From the NCBI GenBank assembly GCA_030066015.1, contig JASJCL010000030.1, positions 1 through 58,106 on the forward strand: DNA of 58,106 bases. Reading direction: 5' to 3'. This document shows, piece after piece, positions 1 through 8,975 of this stretch (the first letter of the stretch is position 1; every line of letters starts with the position of its first letter). The notes beneath the pieces were generated by a model, which did no database searches, was not told the DNA's origin, and saw nothing but the letters and a program-made list of their open reading frames with translations. This DNA is from Desulfosarcinaceae bacterium. Lineage in GTDB: Bacteria; Desulfobacterota; Desulfobacteria; Desulfobacterales; Desulfosarcinaceae. Both the position numbers and the translations under genes were made by a program.

Positions 1-210
1 TTTCTCGGCGGCGGCCTTTTCGGCAGCGGCTTTCTCGGCGGCGGCCTTTTCGGCAGCGGCTTTCTCGGCGGCGGCCTTTTCGGCAGCGGCTTTCTCGGCG
101 GCGGCCTTTTCGGCAGCGGCTTTCTCGGCAGCGGCCTTCTCGGCAGCGGCCTTCTCCGCGGCGGCTTTCTCCGCGGCCGCCTTCTCCGCAGCAGCTTTCT
201 CGGCAGCAGC
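1..210 (-). repeat. 30-bp in-frame tandem repeat encoding AAAEK pairs
   Basis: Four perfect copies of a 30-bp unit fill 1-120 and three diverged copies fill 121-210. Read on the minus strand each unit encodes two AAAEK pentads. The perfect copies lie distal to the start codon and the degenerate ones proximal, the pattern expected if the array grows by slippage at its 3' side. It continues past the left edge, so the copy number is unknown. Confidence 0.9.
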
Positions 211-1080
211 CTTTTCAGTGGCCACTTTCAGTTCCGCCATGGAAAATGGCTGAAAGAGCAGGCTGCGGATGCGCTCGGTCTCTGCCTCACTGTCGGCGCT
301 GACCAGCGGCGGAGCGGCCATGGCCGCATCCGCCACAGCGGTCCTGGGCGGGGTGGGGACCACCTCGAACTGGGCGTCGTATTTGCGCGTCATCAGTTCC
401 TTGAGACTGGGCTTCTTTTTGGTGGGCGCCTTGGTGGTCTTTTTCTTGGGAGCTGTTTTGGTCGCCGCGGCCTTTTTCTTTCCCGTCGCTTTGGCTGCTG
501 CTGTTTTCTTGGGTGCTGCTTTTTTCGGTGTCGCTTTCACCTTTTTCACTTCGGCCATGTCGTAGGTCTGGAACAGCAGTTTGCGGATCCGCTCGGTTTC
601 TTTTTTTGTCTTAGCGGCCACCAGCGGGGGCGAGGTGATATTGGCGGCATCGGACGCTGGTTCCGGAGGCGTAAACAGCTTGCCTTCGGTTGGCTGTAGA
701 TATCTCCGATGGAGCAGTTCTCGTCGCTCATCTACCTTTTTCTTGGCTGGGGTTTTTGCGGCCGTCTTCTTTTTGGTCGCAGTCGTTTTAGGTGCCTTCT
801 TCTTGCCGCTGGTCGTCTTTGTGGTCGCAGCCTTAGCGGTTGTCTTTTTCGTCGGTGTCTTCGCCTTCTTCGTGGTTGCTTTTTTTGTTGTCGCAGCCTT
901 GGGAGCCTTGGTTGTTTTCTTCGTACGCTTGGCAGATGTCGCCGATTTGGCCTTCGGCGTAGCCGCTTTGGCTGTCTTCGCTTTGGCGGGCGATTTTTTG
1001 GCGGCCGCCGATTTTTTCTCCTCGTCCTTGGCCGTGGCTTTTTTCTTAGAGGTGGATTTGATGAGGCTCTTCTTTCCCAT
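1..1080 (-). CDS. Lysine/alanine-rich histone-H1-like protein with AAAEK repeats (partial, 3' end off the window)
   Basis: An open minus-strand frame runs from ATG at 1080 to the left edge, 360 codons without a stop. Residues 1-115 are an almost pure Lys/Ala/Thr/Pro tail of the histone H1 C-terminal type. Residues about 115-180 form a module (PPLVAA, then ETERIRKLLFQTYDMAEVKK). A second Lys/Ala tail follows (181-223), then a second copy of the module at about 222-286 (PPLVSA, then ETERIRSLLFQPFSMAELK). From residue 290 on it is AAAEK pentads, at least 14 to the edge. The tails suggest nucleic-acid or polyanion binding, and the pentads should form a charged long helix. Such proteins occur as nucleoid-associated H1/AlgP-like proteins or phasin-like proteins; which applies is not decidable here. 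The function is inferred from composition only. Confidence 0.75.
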   Translation of the reverse strand, partial: MGKKSLIKSTSKKKATAKDEEKKSAAAKKSPAKAKTAKAATPKAKSATSAKRTKKTTKAPKAATTKKATTKKAKTPTKKTTAKAATTKTTSGKKKAPKTTATKKKTAAKTPAKKKVDERRELLHRRYLQPTEGKLFTPPEPASDAANITSPPLVAAKTKKETERIRKLLFQTYDMAEVKKVKATPKKAAPKKTAAAKATGKKKAAATKTAPKKKTTKAPTKKKPSLKELMTRKYDAQFEVVPTPPRTAVADAAMAAPPLVSADSEAETERIRSLLFQPFSMAELKVATEKAAAEKAAAEKAAAEKAAAEKAAAEKAAAEKAAAEKAAAEKAAAEKAAAEKAAAEKAAAEKAAAEKAAAEK

Positions 1081-1091
1081 TGACAACCCCT

Positions 1092-1120
1092 TTGAAATTG
1101 GATGGGTTTTGGCTTATAGT
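1092..1120 (+). promoter_or_regulatory. sigma70-type promoter for the lolC/E-like gene
   Basis: TTGAAA at 1092-1097 and TATAGT at 1115-1120 are separated by exactly 17 bp, a near-consensus sigma70 promoter on the plus strand. It lies about 110 bp ahead of the ATG at 1233 and just upstream of the divergent H1-like gene. No operator-like repeat was seen over it. Confidence 0.55.
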
Positions 1121-1232
1121 GCGGGCTTGCGAAACAAGGGAATTCTATAAAAAAAACCGCCGAATTTGTAAAGAATTAATTGGGTGAAGCCCCGCAAATA
1201 CTGGTGTCTTGGGGCTTCGGGATGCGGTAGGC

Positions 1233-2483
1233 ATGTCTTTTGAGTCATTTGTCGGCAGACGTTACCTGCGGACCAGCCGGGATCAGCTGTTCCTCTCAAT
1301 GATCACCCTGCTGTCGGTGTTGGGGGTGGCCCTGGGGGTGATGGTACTGGTGGTGGTGATCGCTGTCATGACGGGCTTTGAGACCGAGCTGACCAAGCGT
1401 ATCCTGGGGATTGAGGCCCATGTGCTGGTGATGCGTTACGGAGAACCCCTCAGCGCCCACGATACGCTGGTGGCGCGCATTGAAGGTGAAGCCGGGGTGA
1501 CCTCGGCGGCACCCTTCATCTATACCCAGGCGATGATGCGGTCCCCCAAGGGGCTCACGGGTGTTGTTCTGCGTGGGCTGGATCCCGGCAGCCTGGCGTG
1601 CCGCTTGACCACTGTGTCGGGCCAATGCCTGGGGGAGGTCCTGGCATCTCCCAGCCAGTCAGCGGTGCGAACGGGCGGCTCGGCCATCCACCTGCCCGAA
1701 GTGGTTTTGGGCAGTGCCCTGGCCGAAAAGTTTGACCTCAAGCGAGGTGATCTGATTCACCTGCTTTCCGCCCAGGGCGACACCGCAGCCGTTGGCCGGC
1801 TACCCCGGGTGCATCCGGTACGCATTGCCGGGCTATTTGAATCGGGAATGCATGAATACGACGCCGCGGTGGTCTTTATGGGGCTCGCCGAGGCCCAGCA
1901 GCTGCTGGGCATGACGGGACAAGTCACGGGAATCGAGGTGCGCCTGACCGACGTGTACCAGGCTGAAGCCATGGCGGCGACGCTGGCCGACCAATTGGAC
2001 TATCCCTACTGGACCCGTGATTGGATCCAGATGAATCGCAATCTGTTTTCCATGCTGACCTTACAGAAAACGGTGATGTTCATCATTTTAACCCTCATCG
2101 TCCTGGTGGCGGCCTTCAACATCGCCAGCGCCCTGATCATGATGGTCATGCAGAAAACCCGGGACATCGCCATCCTCAAGACCATGGGGGCCACCAACGG
2201 CAGCATCCGCAAGATCTTCGTTTTCAAAGGGCTCCTCATCGGTTTTGTCGGCATCCTCATGGGTGTCAGCGGGGGCGTGGGGCTTTCTTTGTTGCTGCAG
2301 CGCTACCAGTTTGTCCAGCTTCCGGGCGACGTCTATTTTCTCACGACGCTCCCAGTGTATCTCGATATCGTCGACATCGCGGTCATTGTCGCCGCAACCT
2401 TGCTGATCTGCCTGCTGGCCACCCTCTATCCGGCCCGCCAGGCGGCACGCTATAAGCCGGTGGAGGGCATTCGCTACCACTAG
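1233..2483 (+). CDS. Lipoprotein-releasing ABC transporter permease, LolC/LolE family
   Basis: 416 aa. The N-terminus (FVGRRYLRT, then a membrane segment at about 22-46), a large periplasmic domain at about 47-278, and three C-terminal membrane segments (about 279-306, 330-355, 374-398) match the LolC/E-MacB fold. The coupling-helix sequence ILKTMGATNGSIRKIF and the ending LYPARQAARYKPVEGIRYH are hallmarks of LolC/LolE. The family extracts mature lipoproteins from the inner membrane and hands them to LolA, powered by the LolD ATPase. No lolD is adjacent in this window; it may lie elsewhere. A TTG at 1209 in the same frame would add 8 residues, but ATG 1233 begins with the conserved MSFESFVGRRY start and is preferred. 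Many Desulfobacterota have a single permease serving both LolC and LolE roles, so no symbol is assigned. Confidence 0.93.
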   Translation: MSFESFVGRRYLRTSRDQLFLSMITLLSVLGVALGVMVLVVVIAVMTGFETELTKRILGIEAHVLVMRYGEPLSAHDTLVARIEGEAGVTSAAPFIYTQAMMRSPKGLTGVVLRGLDPGSLACRLTTVSGQCLGEVLASPSQSAVRTGGSAIHLPEVVLGSALAEKFDLKRGDLIHLLSAQGDTAAVGRLPRVHPVRIAGLFESGMHEYDAAVVFMGLAEAQQLLGMTGQVTGIEVRLTDVYQAEAMAATLADQLDYPYWTRDWIQMNRNLFSMLTLQKTVMFIILTLIVLVAAFNIASALIMMVMQKTRDIAILKTMGATNGSIRKIFVFKGLLIGFVGILMGVSGGVGLSLLLQRYQFVQLPGDVYFLTTLPVYLDIVDIAVIVAATLLICLLATLYPARQAARYKPVEGIRYH

Positions 2484-2676
2484 TCGAAGGCGACTCGTCC
2501 TGCAGTGGCCCTCGCCCCGCAGGGGGCCCACCGATCGGCTTCCATCCTAAAGTTTCCGTCCCAAAAAGCCAAAAAGAGCCTCAGAGCGGCAGCGATACGG
2601 TTTGCAGCCGGTCCTGCTTTTACGCGACTTCCGGTGCCTCCGGCGCCCAGATACAACGCTGTATGGAAAAGATCCC

Positions 2677-3363
2677 ATGAGCGAGAGCGACATTTTTTTC
2701 GATTACAGCTTCGAATGGTCGGATCGGCCGGCGGCCCGGTTTACGATGACCCTTAATCCGCATGATTTGACGCTGGTCCAGCCCGATGACATCGCACCGG
2801 CACCATGGACACGACTCTCCAAGGAGCAATGCGCCTGCTGCCCGCTGGCCGAGACGGATCATCCCCATTGTCCGGTGGCCGTGAATCTCCAGGATCTGGT
2901 GACGGCCTTCAAGGACCGCGTCTCCTTTGATGACTGCATCGTTCGGTGCGTGACACCTCAGCGGACTTACCTGAAAAATACCGCTGTGATGGACGGTCTG
3001 GCGTCAATCTTTGGCATCGTGATGGCCACCAGCGGGTGCCCCATCATGGATTTCCTGAAACCCATGGCGCGCTTCCACCTGCCATTTGCCTCCATCGAGG
3101 AGACCACCATGCGCAGTACCTCCATGTTCCTGCTGCGCCAGTATTTCAGCCACCGCGACGATCCCACGCGCTGCTTCAATTTCGAACCGCTGGAAAACCA
3201 TTACAGTCGTGTGCAGGAGGTCAATGAGGGACTATTGGCGCGGATCAACAGTCTGGGACACAACGACGCCGATAAAAATGCCCTGGTCACCCTCCACTCC
3301 CTGTCCCAGTTCCTCTCCATCGAGATCGATTATAGCCTGGAAGCCCTTGCCGATCTCTTTTGA
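2677..3363 (+). CDS. DUF6901-like CxxC/HPHCP protein, first of a tandem pair
   Basis: 228 aa from ATG 2677. The recognisable part is a Cys/His cluster at about residues 52-65 (QCACCPLA, then HPHCPVAV), followed by LQDLV, and a second conserved block, TSGCPIMDFLKPMARFHLP, further on. I recognise this as the DUF6901 type of protein from memory of the CPNC...HPHCPLAVNL motif; its function is unknown. The Cys/His spacing could bind a metal. There is no signal peptide or membrane segment, so it is probably cytoplasmic. The next gene is a paralogue 57 bp downstream with the same motifs in the same order. The in-frame extension upstream to 2602 lacks family-like sequence, so ATG 2677 is preferred. 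Confidence 0.8.
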   Translation: MSESDIFFDYSFEWSDRPAARFTMTLNPHDLTLVQPDDIAPAPWTRLSKEQCACCPLAETDHPHCPVAVNLQDLVTAFKDRVSFDDCIVRCVTPQRTYLKNTAVMDGLASIFGIVMATSGCPIMDFLKPMARFHLPFASIEETTMRSTSMFLLRQYFSHRDDPTRCFNFEPLENHYSRVQEVNEGLLARINSLGHNDADKNALVTLHSLSQFLSIEIDYSLEALADLF

Positions 3364-3420
3364 CCAGCCATTTGCATCTACACCTTTCCCGCTGGGGGAA
3401 GGGGCCTGCGGGACGAACCC

Positions 3421-4149
3421 ATGCTGACCATCGACATTATCTATCGCTGCTGGTTGACAGGCGGTGAGGAGACCACCTTCGAGATTCACCTGGATCCTGA
3501 CAGCCTGCGCCGGATGGGACCGATGCCGGCCGAACTGCCCAATTGGACGGAACTGGGATTCAAGCAGTGTCCCAATTGTCAGCTCGCGGTCGTCACCCAC
3601 CCCCATTGTCCTTTAGCAGTGGAGTTGGTGGACATCGTTCCCCGTTTTGACCACCTGCTCTCCTACAACCGGATCGAGGCCGAAGTGGTGACGGTCGAAC
3701 GAACCGTTCGCGTCGAAGCGTCTGTCCAGCGGGTCTTGAGCTCTCTTATGGGGCTGCTCTTTGCGGTGAGCGCCTGCCCATGGACCACCTTCTTCAAACC
3801 ATTGGCCCGCTATCACTTGCCGCTGGCGACCACCGAAGAGACGATGTGGCGGGTGATATCTACCTTCCTATTGGGGCGCCATTTTCAATCCCAGGCGGGT
3901 CGAACCGAGCCGGCCGATCTCGATGCATTGGCGACCATGTACGCCCACGTTCAGGTGGTGAATGGTGCCTTCGCCGAGCGTCTACGGGTTGCTTGTCAGC
4001 AAGATTCAGTCATCAATGCGCTGATATTGCTTGATATGTTTGCTAAGTCAGTTCCCTTCGCGATTGACGATGCGCTGGATGAAATCCGGCCCCTCATCGT
4101 TCCGTTCTTTCAACCCGACATGTGGAAAATGAGCATCTCGGCCGGCTGA
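3421..4149 (+). CDS. DUF6901-like CxxC/HPHCP protein, second of a tandem pair
   Basis: 242 aa. It carries the same signature as its upstream neighbour: KQCPNCQLA at about 49-55, HPHCPLAV at about 59-66, then VELVDIV, and later SACPWTTFFKPLARYHLP and EETMWRVISTFLLGRHF. The two proteins align along their whole length, so this is a tandem duplication that has diverged strongly. This copy keeps a clean CxxC, whereas the first has CACC. The family function is unknown, and the Cys/His cluster suggests metal or redox chemistry (inference). The following alpha/beta hydrolase starts about 100 bp downstream and may be co-transcribed. Confidence 0.8.
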   Translation: MLTIDIIYRCWLTGGEETTFEIHLDPDSLRRMGPMPAELPNWTELGFKQCPNCQLAVVTHPHCPLAVELVDIVPRFDHLLSYNRIEAEVVTVERTVRVEASVQRVLSSLMGLLFAVSACPWTTFFKPLARYHLPLATTEETMWRVISTFLLGRHFQSQAGRTEPADLDALATMYAHVQVVNGAFAERLRVACQQDSVINALILLDMFAKSVPFAIDDALDEIRPLIVPFFQPDMWKMSISAG

Positions 4150-4251
4150 TTTGGACCGCACTTGCCTTTCTGGCCATCGAAACCCATAATGGGTCGACCT
4201 TCCCAGCACATCCGATTGATCCCATCAAGGTATTTCGACCAAGGAGGTTGA

Positions 4252-5043
4252 ATGCAGATCAGATCGCTATCGATCCCCAATCGCGGTGGGCATTCTCTGT
4301 CCGCCCGTCTAGCGCTCCCGGATACCGCCACTGCCGCCGGCGCCTCTACAGCTGCAGTGGCGCTGTATGCCCATTGCTTTACCTGCTCTAAAAACGTCAA
4401 GGCCGCCGCCAACTTGAGCCGTGGATTGGTGGCCAAGGGCCTGGCCGTCTGCCGCTTTGATTTCACTGGACTCGGCGAGAGCGGCGGCAGTTTTGCCGAC
4501 ACAACCTTCTCCTCAAACATCACGGACCTTCTCGATGTCGCCGCCTACCTCGAAAGGGAGCTCGCTGCACCCCAACTGCTCATCGGCCACTCCCTCGGCG
4601 GCGCTGCCGTGCTCCAGGCTGCCGGACAACTCCCCCATGTTCGTGCCGCCGTCACGATTGGTGCACCAGCGGAGCCCAAGCACGTTCTTCAACACTTCGA
4701 TGCGGTTCGACCGCGCCTGGCCACCGAAGGGGACGCCACTATTCTGATTGAGGGGCGCACCTTTCGTTTCACATCGGCGTTTGTGGACAACCTTGTGGCC
4801 ATCGATCAGGCGGCCGCCATTCGGGCGCTCCAACGCCCACTTCTCATCATGCACGCCCCCTTGGACCGGATCGTCAGCATTGACAATGCCGCCCAAATCT
4901 TCCAGACAGCACGACATCCCAAAAGTTTCGTCTGTTTGGATGGGGCCGATCACCTGCTCAGTGATGCGGTGCAGGCCCTTTACGCCGGGGAAGTGATCGC
5001 TGCCTGGTCCTCAAAATACCTTGGGGCGGCAAGTGGACCTTAG
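4252..5043 (+). CDS. Alpha/beta hydrolase of the OsmC-partner type (hydrolase domain only)
   Basis: 263 aa with a strong ribosome binding site (AAGGAGGTTG) directly before the ATG. Features of the fold are YAHCFTCSKN after the first strands (oxyanion region), FDFTGLGES, the nucleophile elbow GHSLGG at about 111-116, an acid at about 204 (APLDRIV) and the catalytic His in GADHLLSD at about 230. FTCSKNVKAA and the overall sequence resemble the N-terminal half of the bifunctional alpha/beta hydrolase-OsmC proteins, but the chain stops where the OsmC domain would begin and no OsmC gene follows. The substrate is unknown. It may share a transcript with the two DUF6901-like genes upstream. Confidence 0.85.
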   Translation: MQIRSLSIPNRGGHSLSARLALPDTATAAGASTAAVALYAHCFTCSKNVKAAANLSRGLVAKGLAVCRFDFTGLGESGGSFADTTFSSNITDLLDVAAYLERELAAPQLLIGHSLGGAAVLQAAGQLPHVRAAVTIGAPAEPKHVLQHFDAVRPRLATEGDATILIEGRTFRFTSAFVDNLVAIDQAAAIRALQRPLLIMHAPLDRIVSIDNAAQIFQTARHPKSFVCLDGADHLLSDAVQALYAGEVIAAWSSKYLGAASGP

Positions 5044-5300
5044 ATCCATATCTCGGCCCGAAGCATTAAGGGATTGCAATTTTTACGTATTCGGATTACG
5101 CTTGTCCGGTTACAATTTGGAAACACCGCACTTTGCGCGATAGGGGTACGGAGTCTCCTCAGCCGCAGATACCGAAGGCTGATCCGCCTCCGCTGCCCCG
5201 CTTTTTTATTCACGCCGCTGCCAACGATGCTGGTACTTCGCAGCTCCGCGAGGCCTGAACGCTGATGGTCGGCCTTTGTCCAATAAGGAAATAGAAGAAG

Positions 5301-7010
5301 TTGATCGGTAAGTTAAAGAACCTGATTGCCAAACTCACCCGCCCGGGAAAAACCAACCAAACAGCGTCGCCTTCGGCTACTGGTGGCCATGATACCCCCC
5401 GAAAAGAACAGCGCCGCGGATCTCGCCCCACCACCGCTCGGAAAGCCACCTCCGATAAATTGGCACCCAAGAAGGAGGAGGGCCGCCCTCCCCAGCGTAA
5501 GCGATCGCCCCGTAAAAAGTCCCAACCAGCCAAATCCCGGCGCCCGGTGCACGGCGATTGGAATGCGGGCCAATTTCCCGTGGCAGCTGAGCCAGGTAAA
5601 ACCCGTTTTCACGACCTGTCCATACCCGATCGGTTGCTGCATGCCATCGCAGACCTGGGATTTCAGTATTGCACTCCCATCCAAGCCGAATTGCTTCCAG
5701 ATACCTTAAAGGGGCGTGATGCCTACGGTCGCGCCCAGACGGGCACTGGCAAGACGGCCGCCTTCCTGATCACTGGCATGACGCGCATGCTGTCCAACCC
5801 AATTTCGGGAAAACGCCCCACCGGCACCCCCCGAATGCTGGTGGTGGCACCGACCCGTGAGTTGGTGCTCCAGATTTCCGCCGAGGCCAAGGAGCTTGCC
5901 AAATATACGCGCCTTGCCATCGTCTCCATATTCGGTGGAATGGATTATGAGAAGCAGCGACGTCAATTGTCCGACCGTGTGATTGACATCATTGTGGCGA
6001 CCCCCGGACGCCTGCTTGACTTTCACCGCCGCAAGGATCTCAACCTGGGAAAAACGGAGATGCTCGTTCTGGACGAGGCCGACCGGATGCTGGACATGGG
6101 CTTCATTCCCGATGTGCGCCGCATTGTCTACGCCACTCCCCACAAGAGCAAACGTCAGACCATGCTGTTCAGCGCTACTCTCACCGACGCCATCACGCGC
6201 CTCTCTGATCAGTGGACCACCGATCCCCTCAGCGTGGAGATAGAGCCGGAGCAGGTGGCGGTGGACAGTGTGGATCAGCAGGTTTACATCGTCACAACCG
6301 ACGAGAAGTTCACGCTGCTCTACAACATGATCACCAAACAGAAGCTGGAGCGGCTGCTCGTCTTTTGTAACCGCCGAGATCAGACCCGCCGCTTGGCCGA
6401 GATGTTTGAGCGCTACCGCATCGATTCGGCCATCCTCTCAGGCGACGTTCCTCAGAAGAAGCGGATCCGTACCCTCGAAAATTTTAAAAACGGCAAGATT
6501 CGTGCGCTGGTGGCCACCGATGTCGCCGGGCGCGGCATCCACATCGAGGGGATGAGCCACGTGGTTAACTTCACCCTGCCGCAGGATCCCGAAGACTACG
6601 TCCACCGCATCGGGCGAACCGGCCGGGCCGGCGCCAGCGGGACCTCGGTCAGTTTCGCCGATGAAGAGGACAGCTTCTACATTCCCGCCATCGAAGAGTT
6701 CATCGGACAGCCATTGATCTGCACGCAACCGCCTGAAGAGTGGTTGGAGGCGCCGCCGCCGCCGTTGAAGCGGCGTCCCAAGGGCCAGCCATCCCAGCCG
6801 TCCCGGCGTCGGCGGCATCCGCGCAGTAGACGCGCCGGCCGCGGCGGGCCCGCAAGTGGCACGGGCGCTCGAAAACGGAGCACAGGCGGTGGTGGCGGGC
6901 CGAAACGGGGCCGTGGAGCGCGGGCTGGCCGGCGCGGCGGGTCACCGGGCACCGGTGGCAGCGGACGTGGGCCGCGACCGCAACGGGGTTCGGGGTCCGG
7001 CCGGGAGTAG
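5301..7010 (+). CDS. DEAD-box ATP-dependent RNA helicase with basic tails
   Basis: 569 aa. The core carries every helicase motif: the Q-motif region [19 protein letters not shown]...TPIQ at about 104-123, Walker A AQTGTGKT at about 144-151, [23 protein letters not shown] at about 257, FSATL at about 289, and [10 protein letters not shown] near 435-444. Residues 1-95 are Lys/Arg/Ser/Pro-rich. The last 100 residues are Arg/Gly-rich, typical RNA-binding tails of RhlB/RhlE/CsdA-like helicases used in RNA decay and ribosome assembly. The first usable start is TTG at 5301 behind AAGGAAATAGAAG; no ATG lies between it and the core that keeps the basic leader intact, so the exact start is uncertain. 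It is monocistronic as far as can be seen. Confidence 0.9.
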   Translation: MIGKLKNLIAKLTRPGKTNQTASPSATGGHDTPRKEQRRGSRPTTARKATSDKLAPKKEEGRPPQRKRSPRKKSQPAKSRRPVHGDWNAGQFPVAAEPGKTRFHDLSIPDRLLHAIADLGFQYCTPIQAELLPDTLKGRDAYGRAQTGTGKTAAFLITGMTRMLSNPISGKRPTGTPRMLVVAPTRELVLQISAEAKELAKYTRLAIVSIFGGMDYEKQRRQLSDRVIDIIVATPGRLLDFHRRKDLNLGKTEMLVLDEADRMLDMGFIPDVRRIVYATPHKSKRQTMLFSATLTDAITRLSDQWTTDPLSVEIEPEQVAVDSVDQQVYIVTTDEKFTLLYNMITKQKLERLLVFCNRRDQTRRLAEMFERYRIDSAILSGDVPQKKRIRTLENFKNGKIRALVATDVAGRGIHIEGMSHVVNFTLPQDPEDYVHRIGRTGRAGASGTSVSFADEEDSFYIPAIEEFIGQPLICTQPPEEWLEAPPPPLKRRPKGQPSQPSRRRRHPRSRRAGRGGPASGTGARKRSTGGGGGPKRGRGARAGRRGGSPGTGGSGRGPRPQRGSGSGRE

Positions 7011-7331
7011 GGCCCACCAAATATCTCGCCCATCACTATCACGACCCACGGCGTCAAAAAGCGATGTCAGCTGGCGCCGCAGCCCGTTCTGGTTGCCGCC
7101 GGTTGTCGGCCGACGGACCCCTATTCCCGACCGTGCGTTGAAAAGGGACCGCCTTCTGATCGGATTCTGATCGAAGCGCTGGGGATTGGTACGATTAAAC
7201 GGCCGGATTCCGGTCAAAGGGGGAGCCTGCCCGCAAGGGCCATTGCGGCCCACGCGCTACTTCCGTAACCCCCATCGCTTAACGGCCTCCGGTCGGTTTG
7301 GGGCCAGGCGCGTCCTTGCGCGTTTTTGGCC
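7011..7331. other. Intergenic, 321 bp, between convergent genes
   Basis: This region lies between the helicase stop and the end of the minus-strand polyferredoxin gene. Short frames here are low-quality extensions of neighbouring shadows. I see no convincing T-tailed hairpin and no RNA gene. Confidence 0.6.
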
Positions 7332-8975
7332 CTAGTCGCTGAATCCAGGGGGAAGTGCATCGGTCGGCAGGGGCGGCACCGCATCGCTTGGAGAGGGGCC
7401 CAAGCCGCTGCGGTCGACAGGTTTCAACTCCAACTGGAGCCCCTGGCGGTGCCCCTGATCGCGATAGCTGCCCGTGCTCAGACGCAGGGCGTCCATGGGG
7501 CCCACGACGATGGCAGCATCGGCCTTTACCGGGCAATGATGCTCGCAATAACCGCAGCCGCTGCAGCGGCTGGCGTTTACGAAAGGTACCGCCACCGCCT
7601 GACCACGGATTGGCCGGAGATTGACGGCGTCATAGGGGCAGACTTCGTCACACACCAGACAAGCTTTGTCCTGGGCCCAGGCGAGACAGCGTTGGGGGAT
7701 GATGCGGGCCGTTCCGATCTTGGCCCACTGCTTCTCATCCAATGGCAAGGCGCGCAAAGCGGAGGTGGGGCATACCGTTCCACACGCATTGCACCGAGGC
7801 TCGCAGGCACCTCGGCGGGGCAGCACACGGGGGCTGTAAAGTCCGCCCAAACCGGCGGCCAGTCCCAGGGGCTGGAGCGTATTGGTGGGGCAGACCTGGT
7901 TACAGAGGCCACAGCGAATGCAGTGGGTCAGAAAGTCGGCCTCGGGCAGCGCTCCCGGCGGCCGGATGAGGCGTGTGGGCACTAGCTGACCAGGTCCTGG
8001 CCGTCCATGCAGCTGCCGCAATTGGGTAAGGCTCAGGACGGCATAACCAGCGCCTGCCAGGCCGGATGCGAGGAGGAACCGCCGGACGGCGCGTTCCCGT
8101 CGGGGCAGCGGCGGCGGCACCAAGGGGTCGGTCCAAAATTGGATCGCCTCTTTGGGACAGACATTGACACAGGTTGAACAGGCGATGCACTCGCTGTGTT
8201 GGGTACGGTATGGTGAGTCGTCGATGGCCCTCATGGGGCAATTTTTGACACAGGTGCCGCATTGGATGCAGTCGGCACTGACCTTGCGGCGCAGGAGGGG
8301 TCTGCGACTGAAAAGGGCCAGAAGCGCCCCGGCGGGGCAGAGATAGCGACACCAAAACCGGGGTGTCAGGCTGACGCTGCCCACCATGGCGATGGCACAG
8401 AGGGTCAACACCAATTGCAGGTCATAGCGGGGCACCGCTGGGATGAGATAGGCGGGGCTGCCCACCAAATCGCTGAAGGGAGTGATCAGTTCAATGCCCA
8501 AACCTGCCGCCAACAGCAGGGTCGGATAGAGCAGCAGCGCGTAAATGCGCGTCGCCCAGGCAATTGGCGCCCCCAGGAATACCGCTGGAATCGTAAAGCT
8601 GGCCGCAATGGTTATGGCGGTCAGAAACCCATATTTCCACCATCGGCGAGAACTCTCCGCGGCGGGTGGATCTTTTGCTTCTCCCCCGGTCGCCATACAC
8701 TTGCGGCCAAGATCAAAGGTCGTCCCCAGTGGGCACATGTACCCGCAGAAAAAGCGGCCCAGGATGGGCGTCAGCGCTAAAATGGCGAGACCGCCCCAGA
8801 GGGTGGGCACCCAGTCCCGGCTGGTGATGGGGTTGTACAGACTCACCAAAGGATCCAGGCGCAGCCAGAGGTCCAGCGGAAGCGGTCCGACGATGGCGGC
8901 ACCCCCCAGCAGCACGAGCGCGATGAAGCTGAGCAGACAGAGGGTCTGGACGACGGTACGGGTCCGCAGCCGCAT
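7332..8975 (-). CDS. Membrane-anchored polyferredoxin, NapH/MauN-like N-terminus plus multiple [4Fe-4S] sites
   Basis: 547 aa. The N-terminal half has several hydrophobic segments and two CxxxCP motifs facing the membrane (CGYMCPLGT and CRYLCPAGA), as in NapH/NosR/CcoG-type proteins. A pair of ferredoxin motifs follows (CIQCGTCVKNCP and CIACSTCVNVCP), then another membrane-like segment and four more clusters (CIRCGLCNQVCP, CNACGTVCP, CLVCDEVCP, CSGCGYCEHHCP). It should pass electrons between the quinone pool or periplasm and a partner. Its ATG overlaps the stop of the DUF362 gene by one base (TAATG), so the two are translationally coupled and probably act together. The electron donor and acceptor are not identifiable here. 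Confidence 0.88.
   Translation of the reverse strand: MRLRTRTVVQTLCLLSFIALVLLGGAAIVGPLPLDLWLRLDPLVSLYNPITSRDWVPTLWGGLAILALTPILGRFFCGYMCPLGTTFDLGRKCMATGGEAKDPPAAESSRRWWKYGFLTAITIAASFTIPAVFLGAPIAWATRIYALLLYPTLLLAAGLGIELITPFSDLVGSPAYLIPAVPRYDLQLVLTLCAIAMVGSVSLTPRFWCRYLCPAGALLALFSRRPLLRRKVSADCIQCGTCVKNCPMRAIDDSPYRTQHSECIACSTCVNVCPKEAIQFWTDPLVPPPLPRRERAVRRFLLASGLAGAGYAVLSLTQLRQLHGRPGPGQLVPTRLIRPPGALPEADFLTHCIRCGLCNQVCPTNTLQPLGLAAGLGGLYSPRVLPRRGACEPRCNACGTVCPTSALRALPLDEKQWAKIGTARIIPQRCLAWAQDKACLVCDEVCPYDAVNLRPIRGQAVAVPFVNASRCSGCGYCEHHCPVKADAAIVVGPMDALRLSTGSYRDQGHRQGLQLELKPVDRSGLGPSPSDAVPPLPTDALPPGFSD

Noticed and set aside
1..240. 30-bp direct repeats considered as a CRISPR array
   Set aside because: The units are contiguous with no spacers and read as AAAEK pentads in an open frame.
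581..1150. Long plus-strand frames (189 and 124 codons) across 581-1150
   Set aside because: They are hydrophobic antisense images of the Lys/Ala-rich minus-strand gene; codon pattern and ATG at 1080 support the minus strand.
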